Shown here: in pieces, positions 10,216 to 19,439 of the stretch | Layout: each line of letters opens with the position of its first letter | How positions within the stretch are numbered: position 1 is the stretch's first letter | From: Runella sp. CRIBMP | Lineage (GTDB): Bacteria; Bacteroidota; Bacteroidia; Cytophagales; Spirosomataceae | Direction of reading: 5' to 3' | Assembly (NCBI RefSeq): GCF_009905605.1 | Contig: NZ_JAAAKZ010000007.1 | Span: 1-64,000 of the forward strand | DNA: 64,000 nucleotides | Program-made: the position numbers and the translations under genes | The notes under the pieces: generated by a model | What the model was told of the DNA's origin: nothing | Databases searched by the model: none | The model's input: only the letters and a program-made list of their open reading frames with translations

Positions 10216-10275
10216 ATGATTATGGAATGGCATCGTAAGATTGTTTTTGCAAGCAAAACTGTAATTGTTGGTATC

Positions 10276-10312
10276 AAAAAGGGTAGAAGTTTGGGTTGAC
10301 TTCTGCCTTTTT
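10276..10312 (+). terminator. Second terminator-like hairpin upstream of second porP-like gene
   Basis: Arms AAAAAGGGTAGAAGT (10276-10290) and ACTTCTGCCTTTTT (10299-10312, one mismatch). It lies in a gene-free interval of about 217 nt (10154-10370). It could terminate read-through or end a short transcript of unknown nature; nothing else coding is visible in the interval. Confidence 0.6.
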
Positions 10313-10370
10313 ATTGGGTTTGGCAAGATTAGTGCTTTCTTTTGCGTTGATAAAAGAATCAACTGGTATT

Positions 10371-11312
10371 ATGATGAAAAAACTATGTCTACTCTCTACA
10401 GTTTATCGCCTTTTCTCCCTCGTAAACTGTAAACTGCTAACTGCCTGCTGCTTATTTCTAATTGCCCACTATGCCCAAGCCCAGCGTGAAGTTCAATATT
10501 CTCAATATTTAGTTAATCCAATCGCCATCAACCCTGCAGCTACGGGTGTTCGTGAAAACTTTTATTTTAATGCCGTTCTTCGCCGGCAATTTGTGGCTGG
10601 AATACAAGGGCTTCCTGTTACCCAGTCTTTCGCTATGGATGGGAGCGTTGCTGATGGAAAGGTCGGGTTGGGATTACAGGGGCTAAACGACCGAGTGGCC
10701 GTCAATGTGGCGGTTTTTGGCAGTGCTTCCTATATTTTTAAGCTTTCAGAATTTCAAAAAATTTCCATCGGAGCATTAGGGGGAATTAATGTTTTGCCGT
10801 CGCGTTCAGCCATCAATACTGGTGGGGGAATCAATAAAGCATTGGCAAGTGCGGGCGTCGGAATTTATTATCAGGATGAAATGTTTTTTGGAGGAGTCTC
10901 GATGCCTGAAATCTTAAAACAAAGTTATGGATACAATAATACAAGTGGACTGCTTAATTATCAACGTCCCATTTTTTTACAAGCAGGTTTAAAAATGGAC
11001 ATCAGCGAAGGGTTAAATGTAGTTCCATCAATACTAATTACAAAACCTGAGCAAGGAAAAATCAGGACTGATTTAAACGCGTTGATGCACTACAAAAATG
11101 CCGCGTTGGTGGGGTTGTCTGTTCGTTTGGGAGGCGTTAATTATGTTCAGGTACTGTTGGGCTATGACGTTTCCAAAAACATAAGGATAGGTTATACCTA
11201 CAATTCGCGACGAGTAGAAGACTTCTACGGCAACTCCAATAGTGTACCTGGAGCGGGTAAGGGTATCCACGAAATTGTGTTTACACTTCAGCCTAATCCA
11301 AGATCCAACTAG
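10371..11312 (+). CDS. PorP/SprF family type IX secretion system membrane protein (second copy)
   Basis: I place the start at the ATG-ATG pair at 10371/10374, because the longer frame from 10296 begins inside a terminator hairpin. From 10371 the protein is 313 residues. It has a signal peptide beginning MMKKLCLLSTVY and cleaved near YAQAQ, then the PorP hallmark VQYSQYLVNPIAINPAATG and a barrel-like body. The signal-peptide DNA is unusual: it contains the inverted pair ACAGTTTA/TAAACTGT (10398-10430) and echoes of AAACTGC/TAACTGC, as if an intergenic repeat had been absorbed into coding sequence. It probably works with the preceding OmpA-family protein. Confidence 0.85.
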   Translation: MMKKLCLLSTVYRLFSLVNCKLLTACCLFLIAHYAQAQREVQYSQYLVNPIAINPAATGVRENFYFNAVLRRQFVAGIQGLPVTQSFAMDGSVADGKVGLGLQGLNDRVAVNVAVFGSASYIFKLSEFQKISIGALGGINVLPSRSAINTGGGINKALASAGVGIYYQDEMFFGGVSMPEILKQSYGYNNTSGLLNYQRPIFLQAGLKMDISEGLNVVPSILITKPEQGKIRTDLNALMHYKNAALVGLSVRLGGVNYVQVLLGYDVSKNIRIGYTYNSRRVEDFYGNSNSVPGAGKGIHEIVFTLQPNPRSN

Positions 11313-11362
11313 ATTTTTACTAAATCTATAAGACTTTTGCAACGAATTCAAAATACATGAAC

Positions 11363-11370
11363 TAAATTTG
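11363..11370 (+). promoter_or_regulatory. Candidate -7 box upstream of sucA
   Basis: TAAATTTG fits the Bacteroidota -7 consensus TAnnTTTG, and the start codon is 28 nt downstream. The best TTG -33 element is 23 nt away, longer than usual, so this is tentative. Confidence 0.4.
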
Positions 11371-11398
11371 CCCCACTTTCAACCAGCATTTTTTTTTA

Positions 11399-14170
11399 AT
11401 GGAAAAATACTCATATATAGCTAATTCAGAAGCTGCGTACATTGAGGACCTGTACCAAAAATACTTACAACAGCCTGACTCTGTTGATTTAAGTTGGCAA
11501 CGGTTCTTTGAAGGGTTTGAATTTTCTGCTAAATACGGCGAAAATAAACCTAAATCAAATGGCAATGGGGCCGCACCGGTGGCTGAAACACCTATTTCAG
11601 CTTCGCATACCCGCAAAGAAATGGAGGTAGTTCACTTGATAAGGGGCTACCGTCAGAGAGGGCATTTAATGTCGCAGACCAACCCGCTAGGACCCCGCAA
11701 GAATCGGTATCCCGAGTTGGACTTAAAAGACTTCAACTTGTCGGAAGCCGATTTAGAAACGGTATTTGAGGCAGGGATTGAAGTATTTGGCCGGGCCGCA
11801 AAGCTGCGTGAAATTGTGGATGCCCTTCGTAAAGTCTATACCGAAAAAGTAGGGTTTGAATACCAATACATCCGCGACCGTCGGGCTAAAAGCTGGTTAA
11901 GAAAGAAGATTGAACAGGAATACCTGAACTTTACGCCTACGATTGAGCAAAAGAAACGTATTCTTGAAAAACTCAACGATGCTGTAACCTTCGAGAACTT
12001 TCTGCACACCAAATTTTTAGGTAAAAAGAGATTTTCGCTGGAAGGTGGAGAGGCGACTATTCCAGCATTGGATGTGGCAATCAACCGTGGCGCTGAGCTT
12101 GGGGTGGAAGAAGTGGTAATTGGTATGGCGCACCGTGGCCGTCTCAATGTATTGACCAATGTGCTTCAAAAGCCTTATGAACAGGTCTTTAACGAATTTG
12201 AGGAAAACGTTGAGTTGGATGAATTCAGTGATGGCGACGTAAAATACCACATGGGTTACGAAAGCCAAATCGAAACGCCAGAAGGGAAAGCCGTTAGTCT
12301 TAAACTTATGGCGAATCCATCGCACTTAGAAGCCGTTAATCCAGCCGTGGTAGGGTATGCCCGCGCGCGTGCCGATGAACACTACGGTCATATTGAAGGG
12401 CAGGATAAATACGACCCCGTTCTGCCTATTTTGATTCACGGAGATGCCGCCGTGGCGGGGCAGGGGATTGTGTACGAAGTAACGCAAATGTCTAACCTCC
12501 CCGCGTATTATACGGGCGGAACGTTGCACTTTGTGATAAATAACCAAATTGGATTCACCACCGATCACGAAGACGACCGCTCATCTATTTATTGTTCAGA
12601 CATTGCCAGAATCGTGGATGCGCCTATTTTCCACGTCAATGGAAATGACCCCGAAGCGGTAGCCTTTGTAATGAAGGTCGCCATTGAGTTTCGCCAGGAG
12701 TTTAACCGCGATGTATTTGTGGACATGGTTTGTTACCGCAAATACGGTCACAATGAGTCAGATGAACCGCGTTTTACGCAGCCGACGATGTATTCGAAAA
12801 TTTCACAACAGCTCAATGGTCGGGATTTATACCTAAAAGTATTGACCGAACGTGGAGAGTTGGACGCGCAAATTGCGGATCAAATGAAGGCCGAACTCGA
12901 AGGCGAGTTGCAGGATTTACTTCAAAAAGTAAAACAAAAACAGCTTCCGTATAAACGCCCTAAGCTCGAACGTGATTGGGCTGAGTTGCGGCGTTCGGTG
13001 CCCGAAGATTTTGAAAAATCACCCGTTACTGGTATTACAAAAGAGGTGATTGAAAAAGTAGGGCAAGCCCTTACAAGCTTACCCGAAGGTTTCAAAGCAT
13101 TGAAACAAATTGAAAAAGTAATTGAAGAGCGGAAGCAGATTTTTGCGGGCGAAAAACCGCTGAACTGGTCGTCGGGAGAATTGCTGGCGTACGGCTCTAT
13201 TCTGACGGAAGGAAAAACCGTCCGGATGACGGGGCAGGACATTCAGCGCGGTACTTTCTCACACCGCCATGCCGTGCTTCATGATTCCGAGACCAATGCC
13301 AATCACAACAGTTTGGCGCATATCGGTGAAGGACAAGGGAAATTTGAAATCTATAATTCACTGCTCTCAGAGTACGGAGTTATGGGTTTTGAGTACGGTT
13401 ATGCCATGGCTAATCCCCACGCATTGGTGATTTGGGAAGCTCAGTTCGGCGACTTTGCGAATGGGGCTCAAATCATGATTGACCAGTTTATTGCCGCTAC
13501 GGAGTCGAAGTGGAATGCCATGAACGGGTTGGTGCTGTTGTTGCCGCACGGCTACGAAGGCCAGGGGCCTGAGCACTCAAGTGCCCGTCCGGAGCGCTTT
13601 TTGATTTTGTCGGCGGAGTATAACATGTACGTTTGCAACATTACCACGCCAGCCAACTATTTCCACATGATTCGTCGTCAATTGGCATTACCTTTCCGAA
13701 AGCCAGCCATTTTGATGTCGCCTAAATCAATGCTGCGTCACCCGATGGCGGTATCGCCTTTAAGTGATTTTGCCGAAGGAACTTCTTTCCGCGAAACCAT
13801 CGGAGATGAATTTGCTGAACCTAAAAAGGTAAAAAAAGTGTTGCTTTGTACTGGTAAGCTTTATTGGGAACTGTTGGACAAACAACAAAAAGATAATCGT
13901 AAAGATGTGGCCATTATTCGGGTAGAGCAGTTGTATCCATTCCCCAAAAAACAAATACAGGCGTACCTAGATCAATACAAAAAAGCGGATGTGATTTGGG
14001 TGCAGGAAGAGCCAGAAAACATGGGCTATTGGTCATTTATTTTGCGTGAGTTTCCTGAAATTGGTTTAGGAAAAGTGATTGCCCGTAAAGCCAGTGCATC
14101 ACCCGCAACAGGATATATGAAAATACACGCAAAAGAACAGGCAGAACTCATTGAGCAGGCTTTTTCTTAA
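11399..14170 (+). CDS. sucA: 2-oxoglutarate dehydrogenase E1 component
   Basis: A 923-residue thiamine-diphosphate-dependent decarboxylase that commits 2-oxoglutarate to succinyl-CoA in the TCA cycle. Seen: the N-terminal OGDH tail (SYIANSEAAYIEDLY), IGMAHRGRLNVLTNVLQKP, the ThDP/Mg2+-binding stretch GDAAVAGQGIVYE ending in NNQIGFTT, and the C-terminal transketolase-like domain with LLPHGYEGQGPEHSSARPER. Length is normal for bacterial SucA (about 900-950). It begins with the ATG at 11399 just after a T-run. sucB follows after 97 nt and lpdA after that, so all three subunits of the complex are encoded in order. Confidence 0.96.
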   Translation: MEKYSYIANSEAAYIEDLYQKYLQQPDSVDLSWQRFFEGFEFSAKYGENKPKSNGNGAAPVAETPISASHTRKEMEVVHLIRGYRQRGHLMSQTNPLGPRKNRYPELDLKDFNLSEADLETVFEAGIEVFGRAAKLREIVDALRKVYTEKVGFEYQYIRDRRAKSWLRKKIEQEYLNFTPTIEQKKRILEKLNDAVTFENFLHTKFLGKKRFSLEGGEATIPALDVAINRGAELGVEEVVIGMAHRGRLNVLTNVLQKPYEQVFNEFEENVELDEFSDGDVKYHMGYESQIETPEGKAVSLKLMANPSHLEAVNPAVVGYARARADEHYGHIEGQDKYDPVLPILIHGDAAVAGQGIVYEVTQMSNLPAYYTGGTLHFVINNQIGFTTDHEDDRSSIYCSDIARIVDAPIFHVNGNDPEAVAFVMKVAIEFRQEFNRDVFVDMVCYRKYGHNESDEPRFTQPTMYSKISQQLNGRDLYLKVLTERGELDAQIADQMKAELEGELQDLLQKVKQKQLPYKRPKLERDWAELRRSVPEDFEKSPVTGITKEVIEKVGQALTSLPEGFKALKQIEKVIEERKQIFAGEKPLNWSSGELLAYGSILTEGKTVRMTGQDIQRGTFSHRHAVLHDSETNANHNSLAHIGEGQGKFEIYNSLLSEYGVMGFEYGYAMANPHALVIWEAQFGDFANGAQIMIDQFIAATESKWNAMNGLVLLLPHGYEGQGPEHSSARPERFLILSAEYNMYVCNITTPANYFHMIRRQLALPFRKPAILMSPKSMLRHPMAVSPLSDFAEGTSFRETIGDEFAEPKKVKKVLLCTGKLYWELLDKQQKDNRKDVAIIRVEQLYPFPKKQIQAYLDQYKKADVIWVQEEPENMGYWSFILREFPEIGLGKVIARKASASPATGYMKIHAKEQAELIEQAFS

Positions 14171-14267
14171 AATAATACCCTGAAAATAGAGCATTGAAAG
14201 TAATAGCGAGATTCTCTGTTTTCATCCTAACTCATTTTCAAATTGACAATTCCCAAATTCTGAATAT

Positions 14268-15842
14268 ATGTCACAGATTGAAATAAAAGTCCCGACCGTC
14301 GGAGAATCTATCACCGAAGTAACCATTGGTTCTTGGGTGAAAAAAGACGGAGAAAGTGTCAAACGTGATGAAGTAATATGCAGTTTGGATTCAGATAAAG
14401 CATCTTTTGATGTCGTTTCTGAGGCTGATGGCGTTTTACGGGTTAAAGCACAAGAAGGTGATGTATTACCGATTGGTGGACTGATATGTGTGATTGAAAC
14501 ATCGGCTGAGGCAGCTTCCGCTCCTGCGTCAACTCCCGCACCCGTTGCTTCGGCGCCTGCTCCCGTCGCTGCGGCTTCTGTTGCACCTGCAACGGCAGCT
14601 AAAATAGTAGAAATGAAAGTGCCGACAGTGGGTGAATCCGTCACGGAAGTAACCATCGCTAGCTGGAATAAAAAAGACGGCGATACCGTTCAATTGGACG
14701 AAGTCCTTTGTGAACTAGAGTCTGATAAAGCTACTTTTGAACTCCCTGCCGAAGCCGCAGGAGTGCTACGCATTGTAGCTGAAGCGGGTTCGACGTTGTC
14801 AATCGGAGCCGTAATCTGTAAAATTGAAGTAGGTGCTGGAAGTGCGGCGGCCTCAGCTCCAGTAGCTGAAGCACCGCAATCAAACGGTCAGGCGGTTACG
14901 GCCAATGCTTCCAATGATAGTTATGCAGCAGGGCATCCATCTCCCGCCGCTGCCAAAATTTTGGCCGAAAAAGGCATTAACCCTGCAAGTGTAGCGGGGT
15001 CGGGTGTTGGCGGAAGATTAACGAAAGAAGATGCCATCGCAGCACAACCCCAAACTGCTCCTAAGCCTACTCCAGCTGAACAACCTAAAGCGCCAGTAGC
15101 GGCACCAGCGGCTCCTGCCCCTGCTCCCAAAGCGGCGGATGCCCGTGGCCAACGCCGCGTGAAAATGACGTCGCTGCGCAAAACCATCGCGCGTCGTTTG
15201 GTTGCGGTTAAGAATGAAACGGCCATGTTGACAACCTTCAATGAGGTAGACATGAAGCCCATCATGGAGTTGCGTAATAAGTACAAAGATAAATTTAAGG
15301 AAAAACACGGCGTAGGTTTAGGCTTTATGTCATTCTTTACCAGAGCTTGTGCGGTAGCTTTGCAGGAATTTCCAGTAGTGAATGCCTTCATTGACGGCGA
15401 TGAAGTCGTTTACAATGATTTTTCCGATATTTCAATTGCGGTTTCGACCGAGCGTGGCTTAGTGGTGCCCGTAATTCGTAATGCCGAAAAAATGACCTTC
15501 TCTCAAATTGAGAAAGAAATCATTCGTTTGGCTGGCCTCGCCCGCGACAACAAGCTGACCATTGACCAAATGCAAGGTGGGACCTTTACCATCACCAACG
15601 GTGGTATTTTTGGGTCTATGCTTTCAACCCCGATTATCAATGCTCCCCAAGCGGCGATTTTGGGAATGCACAACATCGTTGAGCGTGCTGTCGTGGTGAA
15701 TGGAGAAATCGTTATTCGACCTATCATGTACGTTGCACTAAGCTACGACCACCGCACCATCGATGGCCGTGATTCGGTGAGCTTCCTCGTCAGAGTAAAG
15801 CAATTGCTCGAAGACCCTACACGGTTACTGTTGGAAGTGTAA
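14268..15842 (+). CDS. sucB: Dihydrolipoyllysine-residue succinyltransferase (E2 of 2-oxoglutarate dehydrogenase) with two lipoyl domains
   Basis: A 524-residue core subunit of the OGDH complex. Two lipoyl domains are visible (about residues 2-77 and 114-188), each with the lipoylation motif SDKA at a beta-turn, joined by an Ala/Pro-rich linker. A peripheral subunit-binding domain (about 225-260; [24 protein letters not shown]) follows, and then the catalytic acyltransferase domain with [10 protein letters not shown] near the C-terminus, which supplies the active-site His. The well-studied E. coli enzyme has one lipoyl domain; two are seen in several other lineages. The substrate is assigned from the sucA neighbour, since E2 sequences of 2-oxoacid dehydrogenases are similar. 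Confidence 0.93.
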   Translation: MSQIEIKVPTVGESITEVTIGSWVKKDGESVKRDEVICSLDSDKASFDVVSEADGVLRVKAQEGDVLPIGGLICVIETSAEAASAPASTPAPVASAPAPVAAASVAPATAAKIVEMKVPTVGESVTEVTIASWNKKDGDTVQLDEVLCELESDKATFELPAEAAGVLRIVAEAGSTLSIGAVICKIEVGAGSAAASAPVAEAPQSNGQAVTANASNDSYAAGHPSPAAAKILAEKGINPASVAGSGVGGRLTKEDAIAAQPQTAPKPTPAEQPKAPVAAPAAPAPAPKAADARGQRRVKMTSLRKTIARRLVAVKNETAMLTTFNEVDMKPIMELRNKYKDKFKEKHGVGLGFMSFFTRACAVALQEFPVVNAFIDGDEVVYNDFSDISIAVSTERGLVVPVIRNAEKMTFSQIEKEIIRLAGLARDNKLTIDQMQGGTFTITNGGIFGSMLSTPIINAPQAAILGMHNIVERAVVVNGEIVIRPIMYVALSYDHRTIDGRDSVSFLVRVKQLLEDPTRLLLEV

Positions 15843-15854
15843 GAATATAAATTA

Positions 15855-15887
15855 AAAAGGGGCTCGGTATACCGTGCCCCTTTTTTG
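15855..15887 (+). terminator. Rho-independent terminator after sucB
   Basis: AAAAAGGGGC (15855-15864) pairs with GCCCC plus a T-run (15877-15887), and the loop itself contains the palindrome CGGTATACCG. It lies 12 nt after the sucB stop, so lpdA probably has its own promoter or depends on read-through. Confidence 0.85.
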
Positions 15888-15934
15888 TGAAATTGTTCGA
15901 ATAATTAAATGACTAAAACAGTTATATAAATCCA

Positions 15935-17338
15935 ATGCAATACGACGTTATCGTAATCGGTTCGGGGCCTGGCGGCTACATTTGCGCCATTCGTTGCGCG
16001 CAGTTAGGCTTAAAAACGGCCATTATCGAAAAATATAAAACCCTTGGCGGAACCTGCTTGAATGTAGGTTGTATTCCTTCCAAAGCGCTGCTCGATTCTT
16101 CTGAGCACTACTACAATGCCTCGCATACGTTTGCTGAACACGGCATTCAGCTCGAAAACCTAAAGGTGGATTTGGCGCAAATGATTGCCCGCAAGAGTGA
16201 GGTAGTCAGCCAAGTATGCAAAGGCGTCGAGTTTTTGATGAAGAAAAACAAAATTGATGTCTACCAAGGCCTTGGCTCATTTGTGGATAAAAATACCGTA
16301 AAGGTGACCAAAGAAGGAGGAGACATTGAAATGATTACTTCCAAAAATATCGTCATCGCTACGGGCTCCAAGCCTTCGTCATTACCAGGTGTTACGATTG
16401 ATAAAAAACGCATCATCACTTCGACCGAAGCGCTTCAACTCAACGAAATTCCCAAACACCTCATCGTGATTGGGGCGGGCGTAATTGGCGCAGAGCTTGG
16501 TTCTGTGTACGCACGCATCGGGGCTAAAGTAAGCTTTGTTGAATATGCTTCGGCCATGATTCCGACCATGGACGCGACGATGGGCAAAGAGCTTCAGCGG
16601 ACGGTAAAAAAACTCGGCGCTGATTTCTATTTTAGTCACAAAGTAAAAACGGTGGAAAATACGGGTGATGAGGTCATCGTAACCGCAGAGAACCCTAAAG
16701 GAGAGCTCGTTACTTTTACGGGTGATTACTGCCTGATGAGCGTGGGACGTAAACCCTATACCGATGGACTCGCGCTTGAAAATGCGGGTCTGGTGGCCGA
16801 CCAACGCGGAAAAATCGAAGTGGATGAACACACGCTTCAAACCAAAGTGCCTAACATCTACGCCATTGGCGATGTGATTCGCGGGGCGATGTTGGCCCAC
16901 AAAGCGGAAGAAGAAGGCGTGTTTGTGGCCGAAACCATCGTTGGACAAAAACCACATATCAATTACCTGCTCATTCCAAACGTAGTTTATACATGGCCTG
17001 AAGTAGCAGGAGTAGGTTATACGGAAGATGAATTAAAAGCCAAAGGAATTGCCTATAAAACAGGTTCGTTTCCGTTCAAAGCCCTTGGCCGCGCGCGCGC
17101 AAGCATGGACATTGACGGGACCGTAAAAGTATTGGCTCACAAAGAAACAGATGAAATTCTGGGCGCGCATATCATTGGCCCGCGCGCAGCTGATATGATT
17201 GCAGAGGCAGTGGTAGCCATGGAATACCGAGCCTCAGCCGAAGACGTGAGTCGCATGTCGCACGCACACCCCACCTATACAGAGGCCTTTAAGGAGGCTT
17301 GCTTGGCGGCTACAGGCAACCGTGCATTGAATGCCTAA
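15935..17338 (+). CDS. lpdA: Dihydrolipoyl dehydrogenase (E3)
   Basis: A 467-residue FAD-dependent disulfide oxidoreductase that reoxidises the lipoyl groups of E2 with NAD+. Seen: N-terminal FAD Rossmann motif GSGPGGYICAIRCAQLG, redox-active disulfide GGTCLNVGCIPSK, NAD-binding GAGVIGAELGSVYARIG, second FAD motif YAIGDV, and the catalytic C-terminal dyad SHAHPTYTEAFKEA. Length is exactly that of the family. Position after sucA-sucB says it serves the OGDH complex; the same E3 could also serve pyruvate dehydrogenase. Confidence 0.96.
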   Translation: MQYDVIVIGSGPGGYICAIRCAQLGLKTAIIEKYKTLGGTCLNVGCIPSKALLDSSEHYYNASHTFAEHGIQLENLKVDLAQMIARKSEVVSQVCKGVEFLMKKNKIDVYQGLGSFVDKNTVKVTKEGGDIEMITSKNIVIATGSKPSSLPGVTIDKKRIITSTEALQLNEIPKHLIVIGAGVIGAELGSVYARIGAKVSFVEYASAMIPTMDATMGKELQRTVKKLGADFYFSHKVKTVENTGDEVIVTAENPKGELVTFTGDYCLMSVGRKPYTDGLALENAGLVADQRGKIEVDEHTLQTKVPNIYAIGDVIRGAMLAHKAEEEGVFVAETIVGQKPHINYLLIPNVVYTWPEVAGVGYTEDELKAKGIAYKTGSFPFKALGRARASMDIDGTVKVLAHKETDEILGAHIIGPRAADMIAEAVVAMEYRASAEDVSRMSHAHPTYTEAFKEACLAATGNRALNA

Positions 17339-17345
17339 ATAATAA

Positions 17346-17383
17346 AAGTCGGTCAGTTTATTATGAGACTGACCGGCTTTTTT
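17346..17383. terminator. Bidirectional terminator between convergent lpdA and mcrC-like gene
   Basis: AAGTCGGTCAGT (17346-17357) pairs with ACTGACCGGCTT (17368-17379), with T-rich DNA after it on the plus strand and on the minus strand. It fills almost the whole gap between the two stop codons. Confidence 0.85.
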
Positions 17384-17386
17384 CTT

Positions 17387-18658
17387 CTATGTCATCCCTA
17401 AATAATTTTCCATCTTTTCTACTTCTAACGATAACAGTGCCCTTATATCAAAAGGAATAACGGTTAAAACCAATTGTTTTTCAAAACGAAATGGAGGAAG
17501 CGGTGCCCGAAAATCTTCCTGGGCGGGATAAATCAGGAATAGCGCATCCGCGTTGTATTTGCGCCCATAAGCGTATAATTGATACAAATCGGCCTGTTCT
17601 ATACCATAATTAGGGAGAGTGGGTTCAATCCATTTCCACTTCATATCCATAACCACCGTTTGTTGGTCTTTGCGAATCACCAGGTCGGGGCGTAACCGAA
17701 ATCGGCGCTTGCCAGAATGATCATCGACCAAAAAATGCAAATTGTCCTGATACGATACTTGATGGTCGACTAAATAACGTTTTGCACCATGGGCTACATA
17801 ATTTTCAAATAATCGTTCGGTCGGAAACAATAACGAGTCATTTACGTCTTTGCCAGCCGTAGCCCATGACTGTTGATTGAGCAACACTTTGGCCCATTTC
17901 AACGCTTGTGCATATCGGTTAAAACGTCGGTCTAATTTTTCTAATTTTGCAAAATCAGCGTTTACTTGCGTGGAGGTATTGACGTCTGCCAATGCAAAAC
18001 GCAATTGCCGAAGGCGAACCTGATTGGGCAAATATTGACTGCACTTGCCTAAAAACAACACGCAGGTTTTCAGCAAGCGATTGGGCAGGATGTCGGCGTT
18101 GAATTCGTCATGGGCGGAAAACAGCAATTCAGGATGGAGGGTATTTTGACGGTGCGGTAGCCATTTTCCCCGTACGAATGTTTGTTCGGTTTCAATGGTT
18201 TGATAAGCCCTTTCCAAGCCCTGTTGCATAATTTGCTCCATTTCTTGAATAAAAGCTGAAATGAAAATCTCCCAAAGTGGTTGGTCCGCCTGTTGTAAAT
18301 GTGCTTGAGAAAGCTGGTAAAATGGAAGGTCAGTGACACTGCGGAGCATTTTCAATAAAGACTGTCTTGCTATAAAAACGGTATCATTTTTTGAAATTTT
18401 CGGTAAAATTTCAAATTGAGTACCGTCAGATGTTTGTAAAATACCCGTGTAATTTTTGAAACGAAGGCACTCTTTACCTTTTTGTAAAAAAAAATGAATT
18501 ACGGCATCGGCATGGGGTACAAAAGCCCACTGTTTGAGCAGGTCAAAAGTCTGGTCTGAAACAAATACCTCCGTGTTTTGGGTGCTATCAATACTTCCCC
18601 CTGCCTCGGAAGCGCGCCGAACTATACCGTACTCATACACGACAACATGCTGTGCCAT
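17387..18658 (-). CDS. McrC-family PD-(D/E)XK nuclease subunit without a McrB partner
   Basis: A 423-residue protein with the layout of McrC, the nuclease component of McrBC-type modification-dependent restriction. It has an N-terminal beta-rich DUF2357-like half and a C-terminal PD-(D/E)XK nuclease core. The likely catalytic residues are visible as RPD at 323-325 and D-M-K at 338-340. McrC normally works with the GTPase McrB, encoded directly upstream, but here the neighbours are lpdA and rimP and no AAA+ GTPase is adjacent. It therefore either pairs with a distant McrB or does a different job. It is transcribed divergently from rimP with 113 nt between the start codons. Confidence 0.82.
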   Translation of the reverse strand: MAQHVVVYEYGIVRRASEAGGSIDSTQNTEVFVSDQTFDLLKQWAFVPHADAVIHFFLQKGKECLRFKNYTGILQTSDGTQFEILPKISKNDTVFIARQSLLKMLRSVTDLPFYQLSQAHLQQADQPLWEIFISAFIQEMEQIMQQGLERAYQTIETEQTFVRGKWLPHRQNTLHPELLFSAHDEFNADILPNRLLKTCVLFLGKCSQYLPNQVRLRQLRFALADVNTSTQVNADFAKLEKLDRRFNRYAQALKWAKVLLNQQSWATAGKDVNDSLLFPTERLFENYVAHGAKRYLVDHQVSYQDNLHFLVDDHSGKRRFRLRPDLVIRKDQQTVVMDMKWKWIEPTLPNYGIEQADLYQLYAYGRKYNADALFLIYPAQEDFRAPLPPFRFEKQLVLTVIPFDIRALLSLEVEKMENYLGMT

Positions 18659-18679
18659 AGCAAATAATTAAAATGGGTG

Positions 18680-18710
18680 TTGTTAAATTAGTAAAAAGAT
18701 GTTACTTTTG
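18680..18710 (+). promoter_or_regulatory. Promoter of rimP-nusA-infB
   Basis: TTG at 18680-18682 and TACTTTTG at 18703-18710 with a 20-nt spacer, a good match to the Bacteroidota consensus. Transcription would start near 18716, giving a leader of about 56 nt. Confidence 0.75.
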
Positions 18711-18737
18711 CACCACAATTTACGGTTAAGATTCTGA

Positions 18738-18760
18738 GGGGAAATTGATTCCCCTTTTTT
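18738..18760 (+). terminator. Terminator-like hairpin in the rimP leader
   Basis: GGGGAA (18738-18743), loop ATTGA, TTCCCC (18749-18754), then six T. It sits about 22 nt downstream of the predicted start site and 11 nt before the rimP ATG, the position expected of an attenuator. Confidence 0.6.
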
Positions 18761-18771
18761 GTTGGAAAAAA

Positions 18772-19239
18772 ATGAATGTAAAGGAAAAAATTGTCGAATT
18801 GCTTTCTACCCTTTTGGAGGATGACAAATTTTTCATCGTAGAAGTGCAGGTCTCCGCCTCAAAAGTTCGTCAGAAAGTAACGGTGTTGATTGACAGCGAT
18901 GCGGGCATCAGCATTGATGAATGTGCCGAAATTAGCTGGAAATTAGGAGAAATGCTCGAAACGCAAGAAGTGCTGCCCGATGCGTATACGCTTGAGGTGT
19001 CTTCTCCGGGTGTAGATTATCCGTTGGCGATGCCAAGGCAGTTTCGTAAGAATATCGGACGTACTTTAAGAGTAATAGCAAAAGATGGTGCTGAGAAAAA
19101 AGGTAAATTAATTTCGGCGGATGAAGAAGGGTTTGTGATACTCGAAGAATTGAAAAAGAAGAAAAAAGACCAAGTTCCTGTTGAATTGCCTTTTGCCTAT
19201 ACCGACATTGCAAAGGCACAAGTACAGATAACGTTTTAA
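18772..19239 (+). CDS. rimP: Ribosome maturation factor RimP
   Basis: I choose the ATG at 18772 (MNVKEKIVELLSTLLEDDKFF), not 18745, because the longer frame starts within the leader hairpin. That gives 155 residues, the family's usual size. Seen: the N-terminal alpha/beta domain with SDAGISIDECAEISWKLGE and the diagnostic YTLEVSSPGVDYPL, then a C-terminal SH3-like barrel. RimP assists maturation of the 30S subunit. Gene order rimP-nusA-infB is conserved across bacteria. Confidence 0.95.
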   Translation: MNVKEKIVELLSTLLEDDKFFIVEVQVSASKVRQKVTVLIDSDAGISIDECAEISWKLGEMLETQEVLPDAYTLEVSSPGVDYPLAMPRQFRKNIGRTLRVIAKDGAEKKGKLISADEEGFVILEELKKKKKDQVPVELPFAYTDIAKAQVQITF

Positions 19240-19439
19240 ATACCACAGGAAAATAGTATTTTTAATGTTTCTTTTAAGGATTGAATCTGGGTTGGTGGGA
19301 TAAAAATAAAGTGAAAGAACGTAGTGTTAGAAGTGGGAATTAATTCTCGACGAATAATCACTGCTCTTAGATAAACTGTTTTAAGATTTAAAGAATTGTT
19401 CTGTGTTTAACAAATAACAATTAACTGTTTTGAAAGAAA

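Noticed and set aside
10296-10370. Longer N-terminus for the second PorP-like gene
   Set aside because: The frame starts with TTG inside a terminator hairpin and would put about 25 residues in front of a normal signal peptide.
17387-18658. A complete McrBC restriction system
   Set aside because: No GTPase or AAA+ McrB gene lies next to the McrC-like gene on either strand.
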